Translations under genes and position numbers: made by a program
Part shown: in pieces, positions 6,951-12,502 of the stretch
How positions within the stretch are numbered: position 1 is the stretch's first letter
Layout: each line of letters begins with the position of its first letter
The notes under the pieces: generated by a model
Told to the model about the DNA's origin: nothing
The model's database searches: none
What the model saw: only the letters and a program-made list of their open reading frames with translations
Source of the DNA: Clostridiales bacterium
GTDB lineage: Bacteria; Bacillota; Clostridia; Oscillospirales; Oscillospiraceae
Direction: 5' to 3'
Assembly: GCA_012516225.1 (NCBI GenBank)
Contig: JAAYWX010000423.1
Location: 1 to 13,863 of the forward strand
Length of the DNA: 13,863 nt

Positions 6951-7496
6951 CTATTTATTGGGATCAGCGGATTTATGCGGCTTTCTGAAAATCTCTTCAT
7001 AGTCATAGTCTGAAAGCTTGTCGATCAAATACTCGCAGGTTATCTTGCATAGATAGCTCTGCACAGCAAGCCTCATAGCGGCATCGGCTACATTTTCGTT
7101 GGAACTGAGAACTTTTTCGCTGATTTCTTTTGCGTACATTTCAACCATTGTGCGAAAATTTTCATAAAATTCTTCATCGGACTTGTCCTGTTTGGCCGCT
7201 TTAATAAGCGCTCCAGTATCCTTTACCGAAAGAACCTGTTTAAGACGGAGAATAATAGCAAGATGAACGAGATGCTCTCTTGAATATTTTTTTCCTCGCG
7301 CCCTCGGTAATATATCAGCCTTTATATAGTTGTTGACCATAGCCGAACTCAGTTTATCGTCATCACGCATACTTGTCCTGTTGCGCGAAAGAAAATCCAG
7401 TACCTGGTCCATATAAAGCTCAATATCGGGAAAAGCATTGTAATCAGGGAACTTCAACTGTTCTGCAAGCTCGCGGAGCTTTTCAACATTACCCAT
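6951..7496 (-). CDS. DUF1836 domain protein, putative DNA-binding regulator
   Basis: The 181-residue protein matches the DUF1836 pattern common in Firmicutes: FPDIELYMDQVLDFL (about residues 22-36), then LSSAMVNNYIKADILPRA (49-66), GKKYSREHLVHLAIILRLKQVLSV (68-91) and a helical C-terminal half. The central part resembles a MerR-type winged helix: a helix-turn-helix, a short basic wing with GKKY, then a helix with D/EHL. I infer DNA binding from this; no ligand domain is recognised. ATG 7496 is chosen because GAGGTG lies eight to ten bases before it. Upstream codons in the same frame extend through the promoter region and have no ribosome binding site. The gene is divergent from the SGNH hydrolase and shares a 15-bp promoter element with it, so it may control both. 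Family identity is good; function is unproven. Confidence 0.85.
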   Translation of the reverse strand: MGNVEKLRELAEQLKFPDYNAFPDIELYMDQVLDFLSRNRTSMRDDDKLSSAMVNNYIKADILPRARGKKYSREHLVHLAIILRLKQVLSVKDTGALIKAAKQDKSDEEFYENFRTMVEMYAKEISEKVLSSNENVADAAMRLAVQSYLCKITCEYLIDKLSDYDYEEIFRKPHKSADPNK

Positions 7497-7517
7497 TATT
7501 TTAACACCTCTGAAGAA

Positions 7518-7534
7518 GTTATGAATATTATAAC
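7518..7534. promoter_or_regulatory. Operator-like element, copy A (DUF1836 promoter)
   Basis: GTTATGAATATTATAAC has GTTAT/ATAAC ends around a near-symmetric AT core. Its first 15 bases are the exact reverse complement of copy B at 7596-7610. It covers the -10 box and start region of the DUF1836 promoter. Confidence 0.5.
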
Positions 7535-7555
7535 GCGTTTTTGAAGATAATGCAA
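7527..7555 (-). promoter_or_regulatory. Sigma-A-type promoter for the DUF1836 gene
   Basis: On the minus strand TTGCAT (7555-7550) and TATAAT (7532-7527) are 17 bp apart. The start point is near 7520, about 24 bases before the ATG. Confidence 0.68.
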
Positions 7556-7572
7556 GTAAGTTATATATGCAG

Positions 7573-7601
7573 TTGACATTTGGATTATAGCGTAATATAA
7601 T
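7573..7601 (+). promoter_or_regulatory. Perfect-consensus promoter for the SGNH hydrolase gene
   Basis: TTGACA (7573-7578) and TATAAT (7596-7601) both match consensus exactly and are 17 bp apart. A promoter this strong in front of a non-housekeeping gene suggests control by a repressor. Start is predicted near 7608. Confidence 0.8.
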
Positions 7602-7610
7602 ATTCATAAC
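7596..7610. promoter_or_regulatory. Operator-like element, copy B (SGNH hydrolase promoter)
   Basis: TATAATATTCATAAC is the exact inverted copy of 7518-7532, 78 bp away centre to centre. It spans the -10 box and start site of the SGNH promoter, in the same register as copy A at the opposing promoter. Confidence 0.5.
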
Positions 7611-7643
7611 CACGAAACGCAATCATTAAGGAGGCGTTTAAAA

Positions 7644-8369
7644 ATGAGCAAAATCTGCCTTTTCGGTGACTCAATTTCAAAAGGCGTAATAATAGACGAG
7701 ATACACGATAAATATACAATGACAAAGCGATCTTTTGCCAACCTGCTGAAAGCAGGGGAGCCTAAGCTTGATGTTATAAACTATTCTATGCTTGGCTGTA
7801 CGATTTCAAAAGGGAAGAGCATAATCGCCCGTCACATAAGAGATGTTGAAAGCTGTGATATAACTGTTCTTGAGTATGGCGGCAATGACAGCGACCACGA
7901 CTGGAAAGAGATATCGGAAAATCCTGAAGGCGTGCACTTGCCGAAAACGCCGCTGGATGAATTTATAAAAAACTATAACGATATAATCGGGGAGCTTACC
8001 GAAATGGGGAAAGGTATAATTATGTTAAACCTTCCGCCTATCGATGAGCACAAATATTTTGAATGGTTCAGCAGGGGACTTAATAAGGCCAATATTCTAA
8101 AATGGCTTGGCGGCAGCGACGAGTATATTTACAGGTTTCACGAAATTTATAATGTCCAGGTCTGCAATATTGCTGCTGAACACAATATACCTATTATAGA
8201 CATTCGTTCGGTATTTCTTGAAAAGCGCAATTACAGTGATTATCTCTGCAACGATGGTATACATCCAAATGAAAAAGGCCATGAGCTTATAGCGGAGGTA
8301 ATCATGTCCGCTTTGCCGCAGATTGAGAGGGAAGCAATAAAAAGGCAGTGCCTGAAAGTCGGCGCATAA
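7644..8369 (+). CDS. SGNH/GDSL-family hydrolase (cytoplasmic esterase or lipase-like)
   Basis: The 241-residue protein shows all blocks of the SGNH fold. FGDSIS near the N terminus gives nucleophile S10 (block I). NYSMLGCT gives the oxyanion glycine G51 (block II). GGND (79-82) gives N81 (block III). DGIHPNEKGH gives D204 and H207 of the triad (block V). Such enzymes hydrolyse ester or thioester bonds, commonly acyl or acetyl groups on lipids, glycans or CoA; the substrate cannot be told from the sequence. There is no signal peptide or membrane span, so it is likely cytoplasmic. ATG 7644 lies nine bases after a strong TAAGGAGG (7627-7634). It stands alone, divergent from the DUF1836 gene, with which it shares an operator-like sequence. 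Confidence 0.9.
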   Translation: MSKICLFGDSISKGVIIDEIHDKYTMTKRSFANLLKAGEPKLDVINYSMLGCTISKGKSIIARHIRDVESCDITVLEYGGNDSDHDWKEISENPEGVHLPKTPLDEFIKNYNDIIGELTEMGKGIIMLNLPPIDEHKYFEWFSRGLNKANILKWLGGSDEYIYRFHEIYNVQVCNIAAEHNIPIIDIRSVFLEKRNYSDYLCNDGIHPNEKGHELIAEVIMSALPQIEREAIKRQCLKVGA

Positions 8370-8384
8370 GGAAAACTTATTTTA

Positions 8385-8413
8385 TTGACAATTTTGATTT
8401 AATGTTGTATTCT
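8385..8413 (+). promoter_or_regulatory. Sigma-A-type promoter upstream of tRNA-Ser
   Basis: Perfect TTGACA (8385-8390) and TATTCT (8408-8413) are 17 bp apart. The predicted start near 8419 lies at the foot of the hairpin at 8417-8440, so the tRNA would have an unusually long leader of about 120 bases. Confidence 0.65.
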
Positions 8414-8416
8414 ATA

Positions 8417-8440
8417 GTGCGGCTGGATTTTTGGCCGCAC
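8417..8440 (+). other. Hairpin between the SGNH gene and tRNA-Ser
   Basis: GTGCGGC pairs perfectly with GCCGCAC around a ten-base loop. It starts at the predicted transcription start of the tRNA unit. It has no T tract after it, so it is a poor terminator for the SGNH gene; a 5'-end structure of the tRNA precursor is as likely. Confidence 0.4.
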
Positions 8441-8542
8441 TACTATTATTAGTTCGGACGCATAAAGGAGTATTGCAGATATCTTAACGGTGTGCGATCT
8501 GAAATCCTGAGGCCTGCTCTTGAAAGTGAATAGCTATTATAT

Positions 8543-8631
8543 GGAAGCGTATCGAAGTGGTCATAACGGGCCTGACTCGAAATCAGGTGACGGGCAACCG
8601 TCCGTGGGTTCGAATTCCACCGCTTCCGCCA
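8543..8631 (+). tRNA. tRNA-Ser (anticodon CGA)
   Basis: Acceptor arms GGAAGCG and CGCTTCC pair perfectly, with discriminator G and encoded CCA (8629-8631). The anticodon arm CCTGA/TCAGG holds loop CTCGAAA, giving anticodon CGA, which reads UCG. A long variable arm (GACGG...CCGTC) and T arm GTGG...CCAC with TTCGAAT confirm a class II serine tRNA. Confidence 0.96.
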
Positions 8632-8632
8632 T

Positions 8633-8673
8633 GAGTCTGCTTTGCGGCTAATGTCTGCGGCAGGCTCTTTTTT
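8633..8673 (+). terminator. Intrinsic terminator after tRNA-Ser
   Basis: GAGTCTGC (8633-8640) pairs with GCAGGCTC (8660-8667), one G-U pair, followed at once by six T. Confidence 0.8.
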
Positions 8674-8824
8674 AACTATTTCCTGGTTTTGCATATACTA
8701 TGTACGAGCTTGTTAGTTCGATGTGGTGTTGTTTCCGGCAAGAAGTGCACTGAGAATAATTTTGGATATGGGTACTGCTTTCGCCTGACAGGGGCAATGT
8801 ATTTGCAAGCCTTTACTTTCTATA
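8674..8824. other. Gene-free stretch between converging tRNA units
   Basis: I see no gene, promoter or convincing structure here. A 76-codon plus-strand frame that begins at 8689 has no ribosome binding site and runs through the 21-bp hairpin at 8825-8878, so it is not called. Confidence 0.5.
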
Positions 8825-8878
8825 AAACTGCACACGCCCAAGAGAGCGGAGATCCATTCTCTTGGGCGTGTGCAGTTT
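8825..8878 (-). terminator. 21-bp perfect hairpin, likely bidirectional terminator of the tRNA array
   Basis: The arms 8825-8845 and 8858-8878 are perfectly complementary over 21 bp around a 12-base loop. On the minus strand the stem ends in TTTT and then ATAG, 55 bases past the 3' end of tRNA-Lys, so it most likely ends the array. The T tract is short for so long a stem. Confidence 0.6.
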
Positions 8879-8932
8879 GCGGATGTATGCGAACGCTAAA
8901 AATGCTAACAAAGATTTAGTATTCGCTATATT

Positions 8933-9008
8933 TGGTGACTCAGGGGGGATTCGAACCCCCGACACCCTGCTTAAAAGGCAGGTGCTCTGCCTACTGAGCT
9001 ACTGAATC
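8933..9008 (-). tRNA. tRNA-Lys (anticodon TTT)
   Basis: Acceptor GATTCAG/CTGAGTC, D arm GCTC...GAGC, anticodon arm CCTGC/GCAGG with loop CTTTTAA, T arm GGGGG/CCCCC with TTCGAAT, discriminator A and encoded CCA. It is the last tRNA of the five-gene array. Confidence 0.96.
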
Positions 9009-9025
9009 ATAAGTATTAATAAAAA

Positions 9026-9099
9026 TGGCTGGGATAGCAGGGCTCGAACCTACAATACCAGAGTCAAAGTCTAGTGTGTTACCATTACACCATATCCCA
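9026..9099 (-). tRNA. tRNA-Gln (anticodon TTG)
   Basis: Acceptor TGGGATA/TATCCCA, typical U1-A72 start of glutamine tRNA, anticodon arm CTAGA/TCTGG with loop CTTTGAC, T arm GTAGG/CCTGC, discriminator G and encoded CCA. It lies 17 bases upstream of tRNA-Lys on the minus strand. Confidence 0.95.
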
Positions 9100-9144
9100 T
9101 CGTGGATTCAAGCAAAGTAAAAGCCAAATACCGATTTTTTATTA

Positions 9145-9222
<78 letters not shown>

Positions 9223-9272
9223 ATATAAATTCAACCGGTAAACAAACTTATACATCCTGCTGTATATATTAT

Positions 9273-9349
9273 TGGTACGCCAGAAGGGATTCGAACCCCT
9301 GACCTACTGCTTAGAAGGCAGTTGCTCTATCCACCTGAGCTACTGGCGC
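9273..9349 (-). tRNA. tRNA-Arg (anticodon TCT)
   Basis: Acceptor GCGCCAG/CTGGCGT (first pair G-U), D arm GCTC...GAGC, anticodon arm ACTGC/GCAGT with loop CTTCTAA, T arm AGGGG/CCCTT region with TTCGAAT, discriminator A and encoded CCA. It reads AGA/AGG. Confidence 0.95.
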
Positions 9350-9380
9350 ATACAAAATCAGAAACACACAGGCAAAAACT

Positions 9381-9454
9381 TGGAGCGGGCGATGGGAATC
9401 GAACCCACGTATCCAGCTTGGAAGGCTGGTGTTCTACCATTGCACTACGCCCGC
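9381..9454 (-). tRNA. tRNA-Gly (anticodon TCC)
   Basis: Acceptor GCGGGCG/CGCCCGC, anticodon arm CCAGC/GCTGG with loop CTTCCAA, T arm GTGGG/CCCAT region with TTCGATT, discriminator T and encoded CCA. It is the first tRNA after the array promoter. Confidence 0.96.
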
Positions 9455-9474
9455 AATTATGGGTCAGCCATAGC

Positions 9475-9503
9475 ATAATAACACTTATAAGCTAAGTTGT
9501 CAA
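9475..9503 (-). promoter_or_regulatory. Strong extended -10 promoter of the five-tRNA array
   Basis: On the minus strand perfect TTGACA (9503-9498) and TATTAT (9480-9475) are 17 bp apart, with TG one base before the -10 (TGtTATTAT). Transcription would start near 9468, about 14 bases before tRNA-Gly. Confidence 0.8.
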
Positions 9504-9559
9504 TATTTTTGTTAATAGTTTTTTGAGATTTAATGACGGAATTTATCTATACCAGTATA

Positions 9560-9907
9560 TTACAGTATAACTATGGTTATGCCATTGTTGCTCCTGTCCA
9601 GATCGCTGTCATATCGGAGTTCATCACAGACAGAAAAAGCTTTTCTTGTCGCCTCATTGAATATTGAAAAGCTTTCTCCGGGGATGTAATCTTTTATAAG
9701 GCGCTTCTCTTTTTGCTGCTGAAGATAGTGCCTTGTTTCGGTGCGTATTTTGCCGCCTTTGCCGGTTGAACCGTACCCGTGAATTATCTTGACGGCGGAG
9801 AAACCGAGTTCGCTGCCGCTGCGTATGCTGTAGGTTACGCGCTTTATAGCGTCCGAAACCGTAGGCATATCAGCCTTAATATTGACTTCTCTTAGGTGTC
9901 CCGGCAT
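9560..9907 (-). CDS. Small Smr (MutS2 C-terminal)-like domain protein
   Basis: The product has 115 residues. It resembles a stand-alone Smr domain: a first strand (LREVNIKADM), a helix (PTVSDAIKRVTYSIRSG), the strand plus glycine loop AVKIIHGYGSTGKGGKIR (about residues 38-55, the HGxG region), a helix, and a closing strand ITIVIL. Smr domains bind or nick nucleic acid in MutS2 and related proteins; the usual LDLHG-type motif at the first strand is not evident here, so activity is uncertain. ATG 9907 is chosen because GAAAGGAG lies about eight bases before it; the longer open frame to 9976 would start inside the stable hairpin at 9934-9968. It follows iorB by 90 bases on the same strand. No terminator is visible between it and the tRNA promoter, so read-through into the array is possible. 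Confidence 0.72.
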   Translation of the reverse strand: MPGHLREVNIKADMPTVSDAIKRVTYSIRSGSELGFSAVKIIHGYGSTGKGGKIRTETRHYLQQQKEKRLIKDYIPGESFSIFNEATRKAFSVCDELRYDSDLDRSNNGITIVIL

Positions 9908-9933
9908 AAGGCGGCTCCTTTCAGGGAAACTGC

Positions 9934-9968
9934 GGAAAGAACAGGCACAATTGCGGACTGTTCTTTCC
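9934..9968 (-). other. Perfect hairpin between iorB and the Smr-like gene
   Basis: GGAAAGAACAG and CTGTTCTTTCC pair over 11 bp around a 13-base loop that contains CAATTG. On the minus strand it lies between the iorB stop codon and the Smr ribosome binding site and has no T tract. It may be a processing or stabilising structure or a weak terminator that separates expression levels. Confidence 0.5.
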
Positions 9969-9997
9969 AGCGGCAAAATGCAGAGATTATTTAAGAT

Positions 9998-10594
9998 TTA
10001 AGATTTAAGGATTTTAAGCGCAAATTCACGGCCAAGTGAAAAAGCTTTTTTATTAAGTTCAAGAAATTTTGGCTTTACGCAGGCCGCGATAGCTTCCTGC
10101 CATTCATTCTCAGGAAAATCAGAGAGAACGGATAAAATACCTATCATTACCACATTTACGGCTTTGGCGCTCCCGGCTTCAATTGCAAGAGAAAGTGCGT
10201 CGCCCGAGATTATTCTGGCTCCTTTAGCGCTTATTTTTTCAACAATGTCTGAGGGATACTCCATTGCGCCTGTGATAACGGGCATAGGGTTTATTCTGCG
10301 GTCATTCAATATGAGAGTGCCGCCTTCCTTCAGATAGGAGAGCCAGCGTGCGGCTTCAAGGCGCTCAAAAGCGAGTATGTAGTCAGCCTCTCCGAGGTCT
10401 ACCAGCGGCGAATATACTTTTTCGCCGAATTTCACATAAGTAACAACACTGCCACCACGCTGGGACATGCCATGTACTTCAGACATCTTTACATCATAGC
10501 CTCGGCGCATAAGAACGTGTCCGAGTATGCGAGAGGCAAGAAGGGTTCCCTGCCCGCCGACACCGACAATCATAATTCCTTTGGTTTCGCTCAT
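9998..10594 (-). CDS. iorB: Indolepyruvate:ferredoxin oxidoreductase, beta subunit
   Basis: The 198-residue protein is the small (gamma-domain) subunit of the arylpyruvate oxidoreductase. It opens with the nucleotide-binding-like GVGGQGTLLASRILG (about residues 11-25), followed by EVHGMSQRGGSVVTYV (39-54), both diagnostic of the pyruvate/ketoacid ferredoxin oxidoreductase gamma domain. With IorA it oxidatively decarboxylates aryl 2-keto acids such as indolepyruvate and phenylpyruvate to aryl-acyl-CoA, passing electrons to ferredoxin, in fermentation of aromatic amino acids. Translation starts at ATG 10594, one base after the iorA stop codon. A perfect AAAGGAGGT ribosome binding site lies inside the end of iorA, so the two subunits are translationally coupled. 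The 198 residues are normal for the family. Confidence 0.94.
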   Translation of the reverse strand: MSETKGIMIVGVGGQGTLLASRILGHVLMRRGYDVKMSEVHGMSQRGGSVVTYVKFGEKVYSPLVDLGEADYILAFERLEAARWLSYLKEGGTLILNDRRINPMPVITGAMEYPSDIVEKISAKGARIISGDALSLAIEAGSAKAVNVVMIGILSVLSDFPENEWQEAIAACVKPKFLELNKKAFSLGREFALKILKS

Positions 10595-10595
10595 C

Positions 10596-12335
10596 TTATT
10601 CTACCTCCTTTTTGAGGATAGCGTCAAACTTGCACATCTGGGTGCAAAGCTCACAGCCGACGCAGAGCGTTGAGTCGATGGACGCTTTTTTATCCGAGAA
10701 ACTGACGGCGGGGCAGCCTATTGTCATGCACTGCCGACAACCCTTGCACTTTTCGGGATCTACAAAAAGCGCAGGAGAGATTTTTGCTGAAGGAAGCAAT
10801 ATGCATGGACGTCTTGCAATTATTACGGAAGGTTCAGCGGCATTCAGTTCTTCTTCAACAGCGGCTCTAAGTTCACCGAGCGCATAAGGGTCACAGACAC
10901 GCACACGCCTTACTCCAACCGCTTCACACAGCTTTTCAAGGGAAACTACGGGAGCAGGTTCTCCCTTGAGTGTTTTTCCTGTCGTAGGATTGTCCTGATG
11001 CCCTGTCATTCCGGTTATTGAGTTGTCAAGTATTATAACGGTGCTGATGCCTTTGTTATATACTATGTCTATAAGGCCTGTAATGCCGCTGTGGATGAAA
11101 GTGCTGTCGCCGATCACTGCTACGGATTTTTTGGCGCTTTCGGAGCCGCGGACGGTGTTAAATCCGTGCAGGCCCGAAACTGAGGCACCCATGCAGACGG
11201 TTGTATCCATGGCCGAGAGAGGGGGCAGAGATCCGAGAGTATAGCATCCTATATCACCCGATACCATGACCCCCATTTTTCCGAGCGTATAGAAAAGTCC
11301 TCTGTGGGGACAGCCGGGGCAGAGCGTGGGAGGACGCGGCGGGAGCGGTTCACCGAAATCGGCAAATGAGGGAGTGTCCATACCAAGGGCTTTAAGTATC
11401 TTGTTCTGAGAAAGCTCGCCGCAGTAACCGAATATGTCTTTACCGCCGTCAACTTTTATGCCACAGGCGCGAATTTGAGTTTCTATTACCGGGTCAAGCT
11501 CTTCAACAACTATAAGCTTATCCACCTTTTCGGAAAAGCTGCGGATAAGTTCAATCGGAAGGGGATTGACCATACCGAGCTTCAGTATGCTTGCGGAGGG
11601 AAAACATTCGCGCAGATATTGATAGCATATGCCTGCCGTGACATAGCCGACCGATGTGTCGCCCATTTCGATCCGGTTTATCGGACTTGTTTCAGCAAAC
11701 CGCACCAGCTTCTGCATACGTTCTTCTACAATAGGATGACGGATTTTGGCATTGCCCGGCATCATAACGTATTTTGATGGGGCTTTTGCATAAGGCTTCA
11801 GTTCGCGTTCGACACGGCTACCAAGCTCAACTATGCTTTGAGAATGGGCAACCCTTGTGCAGGTACGCAGCATAACCGGGGTATCGTACTCTTCCGAAAT
11901 ATCAAAAGCCAGCTTGGAAAACTCCAGGCATTCCGCACTATCGGAAGGTTCAAGCATGGGCAGTTTCGCGGCTATAGCATAGTGGCGCGAATCCTGTTCA
12001 TTCTGGGATGAGTGCATACCCTGATCATCGGCCACCGCCAGCACCAGGCCACCGTTTACACCCGTATAGGAAACAGTGAACAGAGGATCGGCAGCAACGT
12101 TGAGGCCAACATGTTTCATCGCGCAAAAGGAGCGCGCTCCACCGATTGAAGCGCCTATAGCAGCTTCGGCGGCGACTTTTTCATTCGGAGCCCATTCAGC
12201 ATATAGCTCATCATATTTAGCGGCCGCTTCGGTAATCTCGGTTGAAGGAGTACCGGGATACGCGGAAACGAAACGGCAGCCCGCCTCATAGAGTCCGCGC
12301 GCAACGGCTTCGTTGCCCAAAAGTAATGTTTTCAT
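10596..12335 (-). CDS. iorA: Indolepyruvate:ferredoxin oxidoreductase, alpha subunit
   Basis: This 579-residue subunit carries the catalytic core. The N-terminal pyrimidine domain begins LLLGNEAVARG and contains AYPGTPSTEI. The thiamine-diphosphate region has CPGCPHRG (about residues 339-346), GDIGCYTLG, and the cofactor/metal motif from GDSTF (409) to DNSITGMTGHQ. Two C-terminal [4Fe-4S] ferredoxin motifs follow: C530, C533, C536, C541 (CxxCxxCxxxxCP) and C558, C561, C564, C568. All eight cluster cysteines are present. With IorB it makes aryl-acyl-CoA from aryl-2-keto acids and reduced ferredoxin in the cytoplasm. ATG 12335 (residue 4 of the longest frame) is chosen because AAAGGA lies eight bases before it. 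ATG 12344 would overlap that ribosome binding site. The promoter lies within a palindrome, pointing to regulated expression. Confidence 0.95.
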   Translation of the reverse strand: MKTLLLGNEAVARGLYEAGCRFVSAYPGTPSTEITEAAAKYDELYAEWAPNEKVAAEAAIGASIGGARSFCAMKHVGLNVAADPLFTVSYTGVNGGLVLAVADDQGMHSSQNEQDSRHYAIAAKLPMLEPSDSAECLEFSKLAFDISEEYDTPVMLRTCTRVAHSQSIVELGSRVERELKPYAKAPSKYVMMPGNAKIRHPIVEERMQKLVRFAETSPINRIEMGDTSVGYVTAGICYQYLRECFPSASILKLGMVNPLPIELIRSFSEKVDKLIVVEELDPVIETQIRACGIKVDGGKDIFGYCGELSQNKILKALGMDTPSFADFGEPLPPRPPTLCPGCPHRGLFYTLGKMGVMVSGDIGCYTLGSLPPLSAMDTTVCMGASVSGLHGFNTVRGSESAKKSVAVIGDSTFIHSGITGLIDIVYNKGISTVIILDNSITGMTGHQDNPTTGKTLKGEPAPVVSLEKLCEAVGVRRVRVCDPYALGELRAAVEEELNAAEPSVIIARRPCILLPSAKISPALFVDPEKCKGCRQCMTIGCPAVSFSDKKASIDSTLCVGCELCTQMCKFDAILKKEVE

Positions 12336-12384
12336 TTTGTTCATCCTTTCGAAGACGCAGCTTTTCTGATTTAAATTGACAATT

Positions 12385-12401
12385 TACTCTTATTAAGAGT
12401 A
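12385..12401. promoter_or_regulatory. 17-bp perfect palindrome, candidate operator at iorA
   Basis: TACTCTTATTAAGAGTA is perfectly symmetric with 8-base arms around one central base. It covers the whole -10 box and the predicted start site of the iorA promoter, the place where a repressor would block transcription. The regulator is not identifiable. Its arm-1-arm geometry is like Fur-family boxes but the sequence is not. Confidence 0.6.
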
Positions 12402-12424
12402 CCCTTTTATTAGGATTCCGTCAA
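12396..12424 (-). promoter_or_regulatory. Sigma-A-type promoter of the iorAB-smr operon
   Basis: On the minus strand TTGACG (12424-12419) and TACTCT (12401-12396) are 17 bp apart. Start is predicted near 12389, about 54 bases before the iorA ATG. Confidence 0.65.
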
Positions 12425-12448
12425 GAATAAATTTTGCTAACAGGAAGC

Positions 12449-12482
12449 GGACGCATTGCCCAAAGTTTCAGGCAGTGCGTCC
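12449..12482 (-). terminator. Hairpin after the MFS gene, probable terminator
   Basis: GGACGCA-C-TGCC and GGCA-A-TGCGTCC (minus strand) form a 12-position stem with one C/A mismatch and a ten-base loop. There is no T tract, so termination would be weak. It separates the MFS gene from the iorA promoter. Confidence 0.45.
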
Positions 12483-12502
12483 GATCCATTTTCTTCAATA
12501 TA

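Noticed and set aside
8689..8919. 76-codon plus-strand frame between tRNA units
   Set aside because: No ribosome binding site, and it reads through a 21-bp perfect hairpin.
12336..12344. ATG 12344 as the iorA start
   Set aside because: It overlaps the AAAGGATG ribosome binding site that serves ATG 12335.
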